Assembly (NCBI GenBank): GCA_964385305.1
Contig: CAYLOP010000007.1
Span: 1-52,668, forward strand
Source of the DNA: CAYLOP01 sp964385305
GTDB lineage: Bacteria; Chloroflexota; Anaerolineae; Anaerolineales; E44-bin32
Length of the DNA: 52,668 bases
Direction: 5' to 3'
The position numbers and the translations under genes are program-made. Shown piece after piece: positions 34,229 to 42,902 of this stretch. Under the pieces are notes generated by a model. It saw only the letters and a program-made list of their open reading frames with translations, had not been told where the DNA came from and ran no database searches. How positions within the stretch are numbered: position 1 is the first letter of the stretch; each line of letters opens with the position of its first letter.

Positions 34229-34666
34229 ATGAAGAAGATCGGGATCATTATCTGTGACCGATGGCATACCTGTGCTGGCGGGAAATGTCTGCGCTCGCTG
34301 AAGAATCGGGAGGGGGGCTTTCAGAAATATCAGGACGAAGAGATTGAACTGGTGGGCTATACAACCTGTGGGGGTTGCCCAGGTGGGAACGTAGAGTATT
34401 CGCCCGCAGAGATGAAGAAGAACGGCGCCGATGTTATCCACCTGGCCACTGGGCTTGTGGTTGGCTATCCACCTTGTCCTTATATCGATGATTTCGTTCA
34501 GTTTATCGGCGTGAAGTACGGACTTGAAGTCGTGATTGGCACGCACCCTATCCCACAAAATTACTATGACACACACAAGCAACTTGGGACTTGGGAGGCG
34601 CCGATTTGGGAAGAGAGATTACGGTGGGTTATGACCGATGAGGCCATGCGGCGAAGCTATGATTGA
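34229..34666 (+). CDS. CGGC domain-containing protein
   Basis: A 145-residue protein of the CGGC-domain family. It contains the eponymous TTCGGCPGGN, plus an earlier HTCAGGKCLRSL pair and a later GYPPCPYID, giving a set of cysteines suited to bind a metal or an FeS cluster. The family is common in anaerobes and its biochemical role is unknown. No signal peptide. It lies between the hyp operon and the YggS gene on the same strand, so a link with metal-centre handling can be imagined but not shown. Confidence 0.85.
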   Translation: MKKIGIIICDRWHTCAGGKCLRSLKNREGGFQKYQDEEIELVGYTTCGGCPGGNVEYSPAEMKKNGADVIHLATGLVVGYPPCPYIDDFVQFIGVKYGLEVVIGTHPIPQNYYDTHKQLGTWEAPIWEERLRWVMTDEAMRRSYD

Positions 34667-34833
34667 GCCTGCTTGCTATTGGGAACGAACCTGGACTTGA
34701 TTCCTAAGAAATTGTTAGGAGCTGGAAAATCTCAAACAGATATTAGCCATTGAACCCTGGCGGGATGCACGAAGGCGTTCTTTGATTTGTAGGTTTATGC
34801 TTTAGCTCAACCGATGTAAAGAGGTGCTGCTGT

Positions 34834-35511
34834 ATGAATGAGCAGAGCGCTCAAATTGCCGAAGCGGTAACAAACATTTTAAAAACACTGCCACCAGACG
34901 TTCTGTTGGTCGCGGCCTCTAAAGGTCGAACGGTGCCCGAGGTCCAGGCTGTTCTCGCGGCGGGAGTCACCCATATCGGGCACAACTATGTCCAAGAAGC
35001 GTTACCGATGTTTGATGCGCTCGGTGACCAAGCGCATTGGCATATGATTGGCCACCTTCAACGCAATAAGGTCTCCAAAGCCTTTCGGGTTTTTAACATC
35101 ATTGAGACCCTTGATTCGCTGCGTTTAGCTCGAGAACTTGACAAGCGCTGTGCAACTGTTGGGAAAGTCATGCCGGTACTTGTGGAGATCAATAGTGGGC
35201 GTGAAGCGAGCAAGACCGGTGTGTTGCCTGGTCAGGTGGATGAGTTTGTGCGTCAACTAAGTGACTTGCACTTTCTCAAGGTTGAAGGCTTGATGACGAT
35301 GGGGCCGCGCTTTGGAAACCCGGAGGACGCACGACCTTATTTTCAGGCAACACGTATGGCGTTTGAGCGCCTGGGGAAGCAGAACATCCCCAATATGAGC
35401 ATGCGATACCTCTCGATGGGGATGACGAATAGTTATCTTGTCGCTTTAGAGGAGGGGGCGAACATCGTCCGCATTGGCACGAAGATCTTCAGCCCGCGCC
35501 CGGAAAGATAA
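34834..35511 (+). CDS. YggS/PROSC-type pyridoxal phosphate homeostasis protein
   Basis: A 225-residue single-domain protein with the alanine-racemase-like TIM barrel that binds PLP and buffers it in the cell. The PLP lysine sits in LLVAASKGR (usually VAVSKT), followed by ITHIG-type THIGHNYVQEA, HWHMIGHLQRNK, VLVEINSG, GLMTMGP and the phosphate-binding end RIGTKIF. Two conserved places differ: the usual GENYVQE reads GHNYVQE and SKT reads SKG. The final SPRPER is short. GAGG is found upstream of the ATG. Not obviously in an operon. Confidence 0.88.
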   Translation: MNEQSAQIAEAVTNILKTLPPDVLLVAASKGRTVPEVQAVLAAGVTHIGHNYVQEALPMFDALGDQAHWHMIGHLQRNKVSKAFRVFNIIETLDSLRLARELDKRCATVGKVMPVLVEINSGREASKTGVLPGQVDEFVRQLSDLHFLKVEGLMTMGPRFGNPEDARPYFQATRMAFERLGKQNIPNMSMRYLSMGMTNSYLVALEEGANIVRIGTKIFSPRPER

Positions 35512-35558
35512 GCGACGCCACATGTTTCATCGTTGATAGCCTGCGAGTAGGCGCTATT

Positions 35559-36560
35559 ATGAAGTTTGTATTCGGACCTGTCCCTTCCAAACGGCTCGGT
35601 CAATCCTTGGGGATTGATCCGATCCCGCTGAAAACCTGCAATTGGAACTGTGTGTACTGCCAGCTTGGTAGAACAAGACCCGTTATCCTTGAGCGTTCAA
35701 ATTGGGTCGACTCGGCAACCATTCTCGCGCAGGTCCACGATGCTTTGCGAGATCACGGACCGGACGAGATCGACTGGGTGACTTTTGTGGGCTCGGGAGA
35801 GCCTGCGCTGCATCTGGGCTTAGGCGATATGATCCGTGAGATCAAGTGTCTCACGGATATTCCTGTTGCGGTGATCACCAATGGTTCCTTGCTCTACTTG
35901 GCAGAGGTACGCGAGGCCATGTTGGCCGCCGATGCGGTCCTGCCCACACTGGATGCAGGCAACGCAGAGCTCTACCGCCGTATCAATCGGCCACACCCTG
36001 AGTCTACATATGAGCGCCTCCTGGAGGGCTTGCTCGCGTTTCGGGAGCGTTACACCGGAAAACTTTGGCCGGAGGTTATGCTTGTCCACGGCCTGAACGA
36101 TACCGAGGAAGCGTTGAAAGAGCTGGCTGAGCGCTTCCGAGCACTTCAGCCGGATGAGGTCCATCTCAATGTGCCCACACGTCCGCCGGCGGAGGTTTGG
36201 GTTGAGCCTCCTGATGAGGAAGGCATGATGCGGGCAAGAGCGATTCTCGGGGGAATCGCGCGCGTACTACACCCTGCAGAGGGCAGCTTCGATTTGAGTG
36301 GTTATGAGGATGTACATGATGCTATAGTTGGCGTGATCACCCGACATCCCATGCGGGAAGAGGAGCTTGAACGAGCGCTTGCGATGTGGGACTCGGAGGC
36401 TGTAGCCCAAGCTTTATCCGAGTTAGAAGCCAGCAACCGAGCGCAGGTTGTCGAGCGATTCGGGGTCCGCTTCTGGAGCGCGGCACCGGCGTATTACCCC
36501 GGTGAGGGCCAAAGCCGTGCCAGTGATCCGACGCGCAGGAAAGGGAGAGATGCCGAATAA
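35559..36560 (+). CDS. Radical SAM protein (COG0731-like)
   Basis: A 333-residue radical SAM enzyme. It begins FVFGPVPSKRLGQSLGID and has the cluster motif CNWNCVYCQLG, both typical of the COG0731 group related in sequence to wyosine-synthesis enzymes, although bacteria lack wyosine. The GGEP-type motif appears as GSGEPALH, and VAVITNGSLL follows. The C-terminal part (about 255-320) looks like a winged-helix domain (RHPMREEELERAL), a feature of some members. Substrate unknown. It begins 47 bases behind the YggS gene, so the two may be co-transcribed. Confidence 0.88.
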   Translation: MKFVFGPVPSKRLGQSLGIDPIPLKTCNWNCVYCQLGRTRPVILERSNWVDSATILAQVHDALRDHGPDEIDWVTFVGSGEPALHLGLGDMIREIKCLTDIPVAVITNGSLLYLAEVREAMLAADAVLPTLDAGNAELYRRINRPHPESTYERLLEGLLAFRERYTGKLWPEVMLVHGLNDTEEALKELAERFRALQPDEVHLNVPTRPPAEVWVEPPDEEGMMRARAILGGIARVLHPAEGSFDLSGYEDVHDAIVGVITRHPMREEELERALAMWDSEAVAQALSELEASNRAQVVERFGVRFWSAAPAYYPGEGQSRASDPTRRKGRDAE

Positions 36561-36699
36561 CGCCATGAGGATCCTTTCCATGCCATGCACTTGTTCCACG
36601 GATGAGGCTTCAACGAAGAGGGTTTCATGCGCAAACGGTCTTGTCCTGATCAAGCTTCAGCGTTGTATTTGAGCGTATTCATCGGAAGGGTTTGAGCGC

Positions 36700-37614
36700 A
36701 TGCGAAGGAAATTGGCGTTTCTGGTGGTTGCTTTCATCAGTTCATGCCAGGTTCCCGCATGGCCCGAAGCCGATTCTCTTCGGCTCATACCCGCAACACA
36801 AGTGCCGGAAACGGCGATGCTTACTGTCACGCCATTCTTGCCCGTCAACGAGCTTTCTCCGACGGCTGAAACACAACGCGAGGAGCAAACCATGGTTGCC
36901 AATGAATTGAAGATCACCATTATCTATGACAACAATGCATATAATCCGGATTTGACGACAGCGTGGGGTTTTTCCGCCCTGATTGAGTATGGGGGTGAGA
37001 AGCTACTCTTTGATACGGGTGGTGATCTACCGACATTACGGAGTAATATGACAAAGCTGGGGATTGATCCCATGGAGATTGAAACTATCGCGATCTCCCA
37101 TGGGCACCAGGATCACATCGGTGGGCTGGTCGGGCTGCTGGCTGAGACGGATAATCCAACCGTGTACCTCATCCCATCGCTCATGGCATCATACGAGCAT
37201 CGTATCTCTCAAGATGCACAAGTCGTCGCGGTAGCTCCTGGCCAATCGTTAGGAGATGCGTTTTACACGACGGGTGAGATGAAGATTTCCGTACCAGAGC
37301 AAGCACTCATCATACGAACAACCAAAGGGCTGGTGATCATCACGGGGTGCGCTCATCCTGGGATTGTAGCGATTGTTGAGCAAGCGCAAGTGTTGTTTGA
37401 GGATAATATCTACTTTGTGATGGGCGGGTTTCACCTCGGGGGCAAGGGCACGCGTGAATTGGAGGGGATCATCGCGGCCTTTCGGCGTTTGGGCGTCGAG
37501 AAAGTTGCGCCATGCCATTGCACGGGGGATCGGGCGATCCAGATGTTTCAAGATGCTTACGGGGATGACTTTGTGCAGGCAGGTGTAGGGAAGGTCATCC
37601 TCCTCGAAGAGTAA
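36700..37614 (+). CDS. Metallo-beta-lactamase-fold hydrolase, COG1237 type, with lipoprotein signal
   Basis: A 304-residue protein. The N-terminus is a short hydrophobic signal ending in a lipobox-like ISSC (Cys16), then a Pro/Thr-rich linker to about residue 65. The catalytic domain has SHGHQDHIGG (HxHxDH metal site), ITGCAHPGI and the C-terminal PCHCTG, all typical of COG1237. Archaeal relatives include the enzyme annotated as dihydropterin ribofuranosylaminobenzene-phosphate synthase. Members are usually cytosolic, so an exported version is noteworthy. The substrate cannot be read. It lies 42 bases ahead of the TrmO-like gene on the same strand. Confidence 0.87.
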   Translation: MRRKLAFLVVAFISSCQVPAWPEADSLRLIPATQVPETAMLTVTPFLPVNELSPTAETQREEQTMVANELKITIIYDNNAYNPDLTTAWGFSALIEYGGEKLLFDTGGDLPTLRSNMTKLGIDPMEIETIAISHGHQDHIGGLVGLLAETDNPTVYLIPSLMASYEHRISQDAQVVAVAPGQSLGDAFYTTGEMKISVPEQALIIRTTKGLVIITGCAHPGIVAIVEQAQVLFEDNIYFVMGGFHLGGKGTRELEGIIAAFRRLGVEKVAPCHCTGDRAIQMFQDAYGDDFVQAGVGKVILLEE

Positions 37615-37656
37615 CCCCATGTCATGCTTTCCTGTGAGATGGATGCGAGGTAGACG

Positions 37657-38289
37657 TTGACAATCTTCGCTCGAGTAAGCTTTCATGAGAAAGAGGGCAA
37701 GTGCGATTCACGCACGGTCCTTGAAGCGTATCAAGCCATGCCAGAATGGGATGTGCGCGTTCAACAGGAAGACGGCGAGATCTTACTCGAAGGGGAGGTA
37801 AATGTCATCTTCCAGGTGTTGCAGGGGGTGTTCCTGGGAATGCCAGGATGTGAGCATGTTGATATGGAGATCACGCTTTTCCATCGCCTCCTTCCAAAGG
37901 GCAAATGGAGGGCAATCTCACAGATCCGTCCTATAGGTTATGTCGAAAATATGCACGATGAACCGGCGTCCTCAACGATCCTCAAGGCGACCGACTCCAG
38001 CATTGTCCTCGATCCTGATTTGAGCGCTGGCTTGGAGGGTCTGTATGTGGGGCAGCGGATCCTTGTGCTATTTTACTTCCATAAAGCTACGGATTACGAA
38101 ATGAGGCAACACCCGCGTGGCGATCGGAGCCGGCCGAAGAAGGGCGTCTTCACATTGCGTAGCCCGAGACGTCCAAACTGGATCGGCGTTACCGAAGTCG
38201 AACTGATAAAGATTGATCGCAACATTCTGCAAGTTCGGGGGCTGGATGCGATCAATGGCACACCTGTCCTGGATATAAAACCCGCGTGA
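37657..38289 (+). CDS. trmO: TrmO-family tRNA methyltransferase with extra N-terminal domain
   Basis: A 210-residue two-part protein. The C-terminal part (about 88-210) is a TsaA/TrmO domain, which methylates N6 of threonylcarbamoyladenosine-37 in tRNAs using SAM: QIRPIGYVEN, RILVLFYFHKATDYEM, GVFTLRSPRRPNWIGVTEVE and the ending DAINGTPVLDIKP are all family hallmarks. The first 85 residues form an additional alpha/beta domain whose pattern (ARVSFHE, then a helix, EILLEGEVNVIFQVLQGVF, and VDMEITLFHRL) recalls the YkoF/MTH1187 thiamine-binding fold; this is inference. Start is TTG at 37657, with GAGG six bases ahead; no ATG fits. It follows the hydrolase gene by 42 bases. Confidence 0.82.
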   Translation: MTIFARVSFHEKEGKCDSRTVLEAYQAMPEWDVRVQQEDGEILLEGEVNVIFQVLQGVFLGMPGCEHVDMEITLFHRLLPKGKWRAISQIRPIGYVENMHDEPASSTILKATDSSIVLDPDLSAGLEGLYVGQRILVLFYFHKATDYEMRQHPRGDRSRPKKGVFTLRSPRRPNWIGVTEVELIKIDRNILQVRGLDAINGTPVLDIKPA

Positions 38290-38346
38290 TTTACGCTTAT
38301 CAAAGCAAGTGCGTTCCCCGTGGACTTGGGTGGGAGGAAGCAAAGG

Positions 38347-39030
38347 ATGAAAACCATTGAATTGCTCGATCAAGCTATGGAGGGCTCCGCGAGAACTTTA
38401 TCTCTTGGCGCGCAGGCGAGCCTCCAAGCAGTGTACGAAACGCCCGACTTGCCAGCGCTTCTTCACAGTTCACTTCACGGCAGCATTTCCTGGCAGACGC
38501 GCGGGGAGATCCGCGTGGGGAAAGGGATACGCTCTCCTGGTCTGATACCGCAGTGGGTGGGAGCCCTTTTGGTCTTGGGCGCAGAAGTGTTGAACGATCA
38601 AGATCAATCGCTCGCCTTGAAGGACTATCTACAACGTGAGGATAAGCACGCCATAGAGGTTCGCGCGGTGCGTCTACCGCTGGATGTGCCAGGGCGCGCA
38701 TGTGGTGAGGCTTATTTGGGGCGTACGCCTTCGGATACGCCTATCGTCGCCGCACTTGCGAGCGTTGACATGGAGGCGGGTGTGGTGCAGCGTGCGCGTC
38801 TGGCGTTGATCGGTGTCTGGCATGAAGCCGTTCAGCTGGTGCAAGCGACGGAAAAGCTCGTCGGAACTGAGTTGACTGAGGAAGCCATCGAGACCGTGGC
38901 AAGTATGCTTGGAGAAGAAGTGCATCCGCCGGATGACTATCTAGGAAGCACGAGCTACCGGCGGGAGATGGCCCAGGTATTAGCGCGTAGAGCCCTTTTT
39001 GCGTGCATGAATGGAGCGGATCAGCGATGA
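38347..39030 (+). CDS. Shortened FAD-binding subunit of a molybdenum hydroxylase
   Basis: A 227-residue protein related to CoxM/XdhB flavoproteins, usually about 290 residues. The C-terminal CO-dehydrogenase flavoprotein domain is clear (about 135-222, from DTPIVAALASVDM through DDYLGSTSYRREMAQVLARRAL). The middle matches subdomain two (LSLGAQASLQAVYETPDLPA and VGALLVLGAEV). The first FAD subdomain with the AGGTD motif is absent, and the usual ATIGGN stretch is replaced by SWQTRGEIRVG. FAD binding is therefore doubtful. Only 57 bases separate it from the preceding gene, so nothing hides upstream. ATG at 38347 follows GGAGG-rich sequence. It overlaps the large subunit start by four bases. Confidence 0.85.
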   Translation: MKTIELLDQAMEGSARTLSLGAQASLQAVYETPDLPALLHSSLHGSISWQTRGEIRVGKGIRSPGLIPQWVGALLVLGAEVLNDQDQSLALKDYLQREDKHAIEVRAVRLPLDVPGRACGEAYLGRTPSDTPIVAALASVDMEAGVVQRARLALIGVWHEAVQLVQATEKLVGTELTEEAIETVASMLGEEVHPPDDYLGSTSYRREMAQVLARRALFACMNGADQR

Positions 39031-41951
39031 AAACGGAGAGCACACAAGTCACGCTTACGATCAATGGTGAGCGTAAGAGTCTTTCGGTCCACCCCCGTGA
39101 TTTTCTCCTGGATGTCCTCAGGCGTGAGTCCTACGTAAGCGTGAAGCGAGGTTGCGATTCAGGTGATTGTGGGGTGTGTACGATCTTGCTCGATGGAGAG
39201 CCTGTTCGAAGCTGCAAGCTGCTGGCGCTTCAAGCGGAGGGTCATGAGATCACGACTGTGGAGGGTCTCAGCAAGCCGGGCGATCTGCATCCTGTCCAGG
39301 AGGCCTTTGTAGAAACCGGCGCGATTCAATGCGGCTATTGCACGCCGGCTCAGGTCCTGACGGCAAAGGCATTACTCGATATAAATCCGGATCCCACCGA
39401 AGATGAAGTTCGCGAGGCGATGAGTGGGGTGATCTGCCGTTGTACGGGGTATGTGCGTGTGGTCGAGGCTGTCCAACGGGCTGCTGCAAAGCTTCGAGGG
39501 GAGGCGGTTGATCCCGTCGCACCTGTGAAGGCAACCCTGCCTGAAGATGCCTCTAAGATCTCCTTGCCAGAGGCTTATTATCGGCGCGATGGTGATCGAG
39601 CCCCTTTGCCCCCGCTTGTGCTTACACCGCAAGATATGTCGCCCACCGAGTTGGTCGGAAAACCGGCGCAAAAAGTGGATGCGGAGAAACTCGTTCAGGG
39701 TCGCCCCGTTTTTACGGACGATATCAAGCTGGATGGCATGCTCTATGGCGAGTTGCTCACGAGCCCGCACGCGCATGCGCGCATTCTTCGCATTGATGCC
39801 AGCAAAGCGCGCGAGCTGCCCGGGGTGCACGCCGTGCTCACCCATGAGGATATACCACGGGTCAAGCATGCTTCAGGCGGTCAGAGCTATCCACAACCGC
39901 CCCCATATGATCAGGTATGCCTCGATGACAAAGTGCGGCATGAGGGGGACCGCGTGGCGGTTGTGGCAGCAGAGACGCAGGCGCTGGCTCGAAAAGCATT
40001 ACGGTTGATAGACGTCGAGTATGAGGTCCTGCCGTGCGTTCTGGACCCTGAAGAGGCGATGAAGCCTGGCGCGCCGGTGATCCACGATGAAGCGGACACG
40101 GAAGGGATATTCGACGCGTCACGGAACATCGTCCATCATTTGGGAGGCGAGGTCGGGGACACGGATGACGCGCTCAGGGAAGCGGAGCATGTGTTTGAGG
40201 GGGAATACCGAACGACAAAGCAGCAACAGGCTCACCTCGAACCCCATGTTTGCATCACGAATTGGGATGAGGATCACCGACTCGTGATCCGGTCAAGTAC
40301 ACAGGTTCCTTTCCACATCCGGCGCATGGTGGCGCCTTTAGTTGGGCTCCCTGTAAGGCAGATTCGCGTGGTGAAGCCTCGCATCGGTGGTGGATTTGGC
40401 AATAAACAAGAGATGCTCTTGGAGGATCTCTGCGCCCACCTCACGCTCGCAACGGGTCGCCCGGTTCGCATGGAGTACACACGACGTCAGGAATTCACCA
40501 GCTCTCGCAGCCGGCATCCCCAAATCATTCGCTACAAGGTCGGTGTCACAGACGGGAAAGTCGTCGCCGCGGATCTCTATCTCATCGGTGATACCGGTGC
40601 ATATGGCACACACGCTTTAACAGTCCAGATGGTTGGTGGTTTTAAAGGCCTGACCCTCTACAACGCACCCAATGCACGTTTCAGCTGCGATGTGGTCTAC
40701 ACCAACAAGCCCGCATCAGGCGCCTTCCGAGGCTACGGCGCCATGCAATGCCAGTTTGGTATCGAGGTGCTCATGGAGGAGATCGCCGAGCAGCTCGGCG
40801 TTGATGTCGTCGAGTTCAAGCGTGGCAATTGGATCAAGGTGGGGGAGCCCATGCATCTGGCCAAGCAATTGGGTGAGGGCCGTGAGGGTTACGAACAAAG
40901 TATGGCGACCAGCGGCATGGAAGCATGCGTCGAGGTGGGTTTGAAGGCGACGGATTTCTATGCCAAACGGGAAGCCTATCGGAAGCAAGGCGCTGGCTCG
41001 ATTCGGCGCGGCATCGGGATGTCGGTCATGATGCACGGGAGCGGGATCGCCGGCTTGGATATGGCGGCGGCAACCCTGAAGATGAACGACGATGGTTCGT
41101 TCAACTTGCTGATCGGCGCCACTGATTTGGGTACAGGGTCGGACACGATCCTCGCGCAGATTGCTGCGGAGGTCCTGAGTGTTCCCCTTGAGGACATGAT
41201 CGTCTACTCCTCCGACACCGATTTCACACCCTTCGACAAAGGCGCCTACGCAAGCAGCACAACGTATATCAGTGGGGGCGCGGTTCGTAAGGTGGCGTTG
41301 AAGATCGCAGACCAGATTCGCGAGCATGCAGCACGAATGCTTGACCTCGCGGATCCTGCAGCGCTCCAACTGCGGGACCGTACGGTTGTCGCACCTGATG
41401 GGCGGACATTATCGTTTGCTGAGGTAGCCTTAGGCAGCCTGCACCAGCTTGAACAACACCAAATTATGGCCACGGAATCCCACATGAGCTATGTCAGCCC
41501 CCCGCCCACCGCGGCGCAGTTCGCAGAATTATCAGTTGATATGGAGACCGGGCAGGTGACGGTGGACCGCTTGTTGATGGTGGTAGATTGTGGGCGTGTG
41601 ATCAACACCCGCACTGCCGCTGGGCAGGTTGAAGGAGGGCTTGTCCAGGCTTTAGGTTTTGCTCACTGCGAGGACATGGTCTACGATGAAAAAGGGCATC
41701 TGCTCAACGCACGCTTTGGCCCCTATCGGCTCTATGTTGCGAACGAGATACCGGCTGTCGATGTGATCTTCGTGCAGACGGACGAGCCCAGCGGGCCTTT
41801 TGGTGCGAAGTCGGTGGCGGAAATTTCCATGGACGGTGTGACGCCTGCGATGGTGAGCGCGATCCATAATGCCACGGGCGTGTGGATCCACGAGCTTCCG
41901 CTAACGCCGGAACGCGTTTGGCAGGCGCTAAAAGAAGCCAAGCAGAACTAG
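39027..41951 (+). CDS. Molybdenum hydroxylase (xanthine dehydrogenase/aldehyde oxidase family), fused FeS and Mo subunits
   Basis: A 974-residue enzyme. The N-terminal 2Fe-2S domains have ligands Cys43, 48, 51, 63 (GCDSGDCGVC) and Cys102, 105, 137, 139 (CGYC, CRC). A linker leads to the molybdopterin part from about 210, with GGGFGNKQEM, SGAFRGYGAMQ, GATDLGTGSDT and GPFGAKSVAEIS, where the Glu is the expected catalytic base. This ending is nearest to purine-hydroxylase-type clostridial enzymes, but the substrate (purine, nicotinate or aldehyde) is not decided. No signal peptide. ATGA overlap with the flavin subunit shows coupling. The cofactor links it to moaA at 19156. Confidence 0.92.
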   Translation: MKTESTQVTLTINGERKSLSVHPRDFLLDVLRRESYVSVKRGCDSGDCGVCTILLDGEPVRSCKLLALQAEGHEITTVEGLSKPGDLHPVQEAFVETGAIQCGYCTPAQVLTAKALLDINPDPTEDEVREAMSGVICRCTGYVRVVEAVQRAAAKLRGEAVDPVAPVKATLPEDASKISLPEAYYRRDGDRAPLPPLVLTPQDMSPTELVGKPAQKVDAEKLVQGRPVFTDDIKLDGMLYGELLTSPHAHARILRIDASKARELPGVHAVLTHEDIPRVKHASGGQSYPQPPPYDQVCLDDKVRHEGDRVAVVAAETQALARKALRLIDVEYEVLPCVLDPEEAMKPGAPVIHDEADTEGIFDASRNIVHHLGGEVGDTDDALREAEHVFEGEYRTTKQQQAHLEPHVCITNWDEDHRLVIRSSTQVPFHIRRMVAPLVGLPVRQIRVVKPRIGGGFGNKQEMLLEDLCAHLTLATGRPVRMEYTRRQEFTSSRSRHPQIIRYKVGVTDGKVVAADLYLIGDTGAYGTHALTVQMVGGFKGLTLYNAPNARFSCDVVYTNKPASGAFRGYGAMQCQFGIEVLMEEIAEQLGVDVVEFKRGNWIKVGEPMHLAKQLGEGREGYEQSMATSGMEACVEVGLKATDFYAKREAYRKQGAGSIRRGIGMSVMMHGSGIAGLDMAAATLKMNDDGSFNLLIGATDLGTGSDTILAQIAAEVLSVPLEDMIVYSSDTDFTPFDKGAYASSTTYISGGAVRKVALKIADQIREHAARMLDLADPAALQLRDRTVVAPDGRTLSFAEVALGSLHQLEQHQIMATESHMSYVSPPPTAAQFAELSVDMETGQVTVDRLLMVVDCGRVINTRTAAGQVEGGLVQALGFAHCEDMVYDEKGHLLNARFGPYRLYVANEIPAVDVIFVQTDEPSGPFGAKSVAEISMDGVTPAMVSAIHNATGVWIHELPLTPERVWQALKEAKQN

Positions 41952-42025
41952 CCGACTCTTATCCTTTGCTCAGGCTGGACCCGTTATTGAGAAAGATAAG
42001 GCAGCATCGGGCCTGCCATACTACG

Positions 42026-42062
42026 GGAGGCATATCCTTCAAGCAATATGGGATACGCCTCC
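42026..42062. terminator. Hairpin between convergent genes
   Basis: GGAGGC-A-TATCC and GGATA-C-GCCTCC form an eleven-pair stem with one mismatch and a 13-base loop, placed between the molybdenum hydroxylase stop and the pstB stop. Neither side has a strong T-tract, but its position suggests a bidirectional terminator. Confidence 0.45.
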
Positions 42063-42132
42063 ATGGATTTATATAAGAAAAGTCAAGATCGAGGTTTCCT
42101 GGGTAGAGATTTACACGGACGACCCAACAAGA

Positions 42133-42891
42133 TCAGCCTATATCCCCCGACAAGTATGCTTTTGTGCGGGGGTCGCGGGGCTCGTGGAAGACTTGATCGG
42201 CGGGTCCGGCTTCCGCCAGTTCTCCGAGCCAGAGGAAGATCACATAATCGGCGAGACGGTGGGCCTGGCGCAGCAAGTGGGTGACGACGACGATCGTCAT
42301 GTCCTGCTTGAGTGTTAGGAGTTGGCGTTCGATGCGCTGTGCTGAGATGGGGTCGAGCGCAGAGGTGGGCTCATCGCAGAGCAAGACCTCCGGATTGACA
42401 GCCAGTGCGCGCGCCAGACAGAGCCTCTGCTGCTGTCCAGTGGAAAGAGTCTTTGCAGGCGCTCGAAGCCGATCGCGGACTTCTTCCCAGAGACCGGCTG
42501 CCTTGAGGTATCGCTCAACGATTGGATCGAGTTGGTTTGTTCGCCATTGGCGATGGATCCTTGGTCCATAAGCCACGTTATCGTAGATTGACATTGGCAG
42601 CGGGAATGGCTTTGGCGCCAACAATCCGATACGTGCCCGGATATCCGTTACGTCCACTTCCGGCGCGTAAATATCGACACCGTCAAGAGACACCCGCCCG
42701 CTAACGCGCGGGTTATCTATTTCTTCCAGAAGGCGGTTTAGACTTCTTAGCAGCGTTGTCTTCCCGCAACCAGAGGGGCCAATGATGGCGGTAATACCTC
42801 GATCTGGTATTTCTGCGCTGATCGCGCTCAGGGCTTGGAGCGACCCATACCAGACGTTCAAATCTTCGATGCGAATCCGAGCTTCCGTCAT
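42133..42891 (-). CDS. pstB: Phosphate ABC transporter ATP-binding protein PstB (divergent Q-loop)
   Basis: A 252-residue ABC ATPase energising phosphate import. Walker A is GPSGCGKTTL, the signature is LSTGQQQRLCLARAL, Walker B is VLLCDEPTSALD, followed by the THLLRQAHRLAD switch region. The PstB-specific FPLPMSIYDNVAYGPR is present. In the Q-loop the usual FQKP reads APKP, so the conserved glutamine is missing; the signature has Thr for the first Gly of LSGGQ, and the switch helix is also unusual. It is the last gene of the pst operon, 11 bases after pstA. The presence of both permeases makes the assignment firm despite the divergence. Confidence 0.93.
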   Translation of the reverse strand: MTEARIRIEDLNVWYGSLQALSAISAEIPDRGITAIIGPSGCGKTTLLRSLNRLLEEIDNPRVSGRVSLDGVDIYAPEVDVTDIRARIGLLAPKPFPLPMSIYDNVAYGPRIHRQWRTNQLDPIVERYLKAAGLWEEVRDRLRAPAKTLSTGQQQRLCLARALAVNPEVLLCDEPTSALDPISAQRIERQLLTLKQDMTIVVVTHLLRQAHRLADYVIFLWLGELAEAGPADQVFHEPRDPRTKAYLSGDIG

Positions 42892-42902
42892 GAGTCTTCA
42901 CC

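Noticed and set aside
34097..34582. 161-codon frame on the strand opposite the CGGC gene
   Set aside because: Shadow of the CGGC gene, whose cysteine motifs and start make it the real one.
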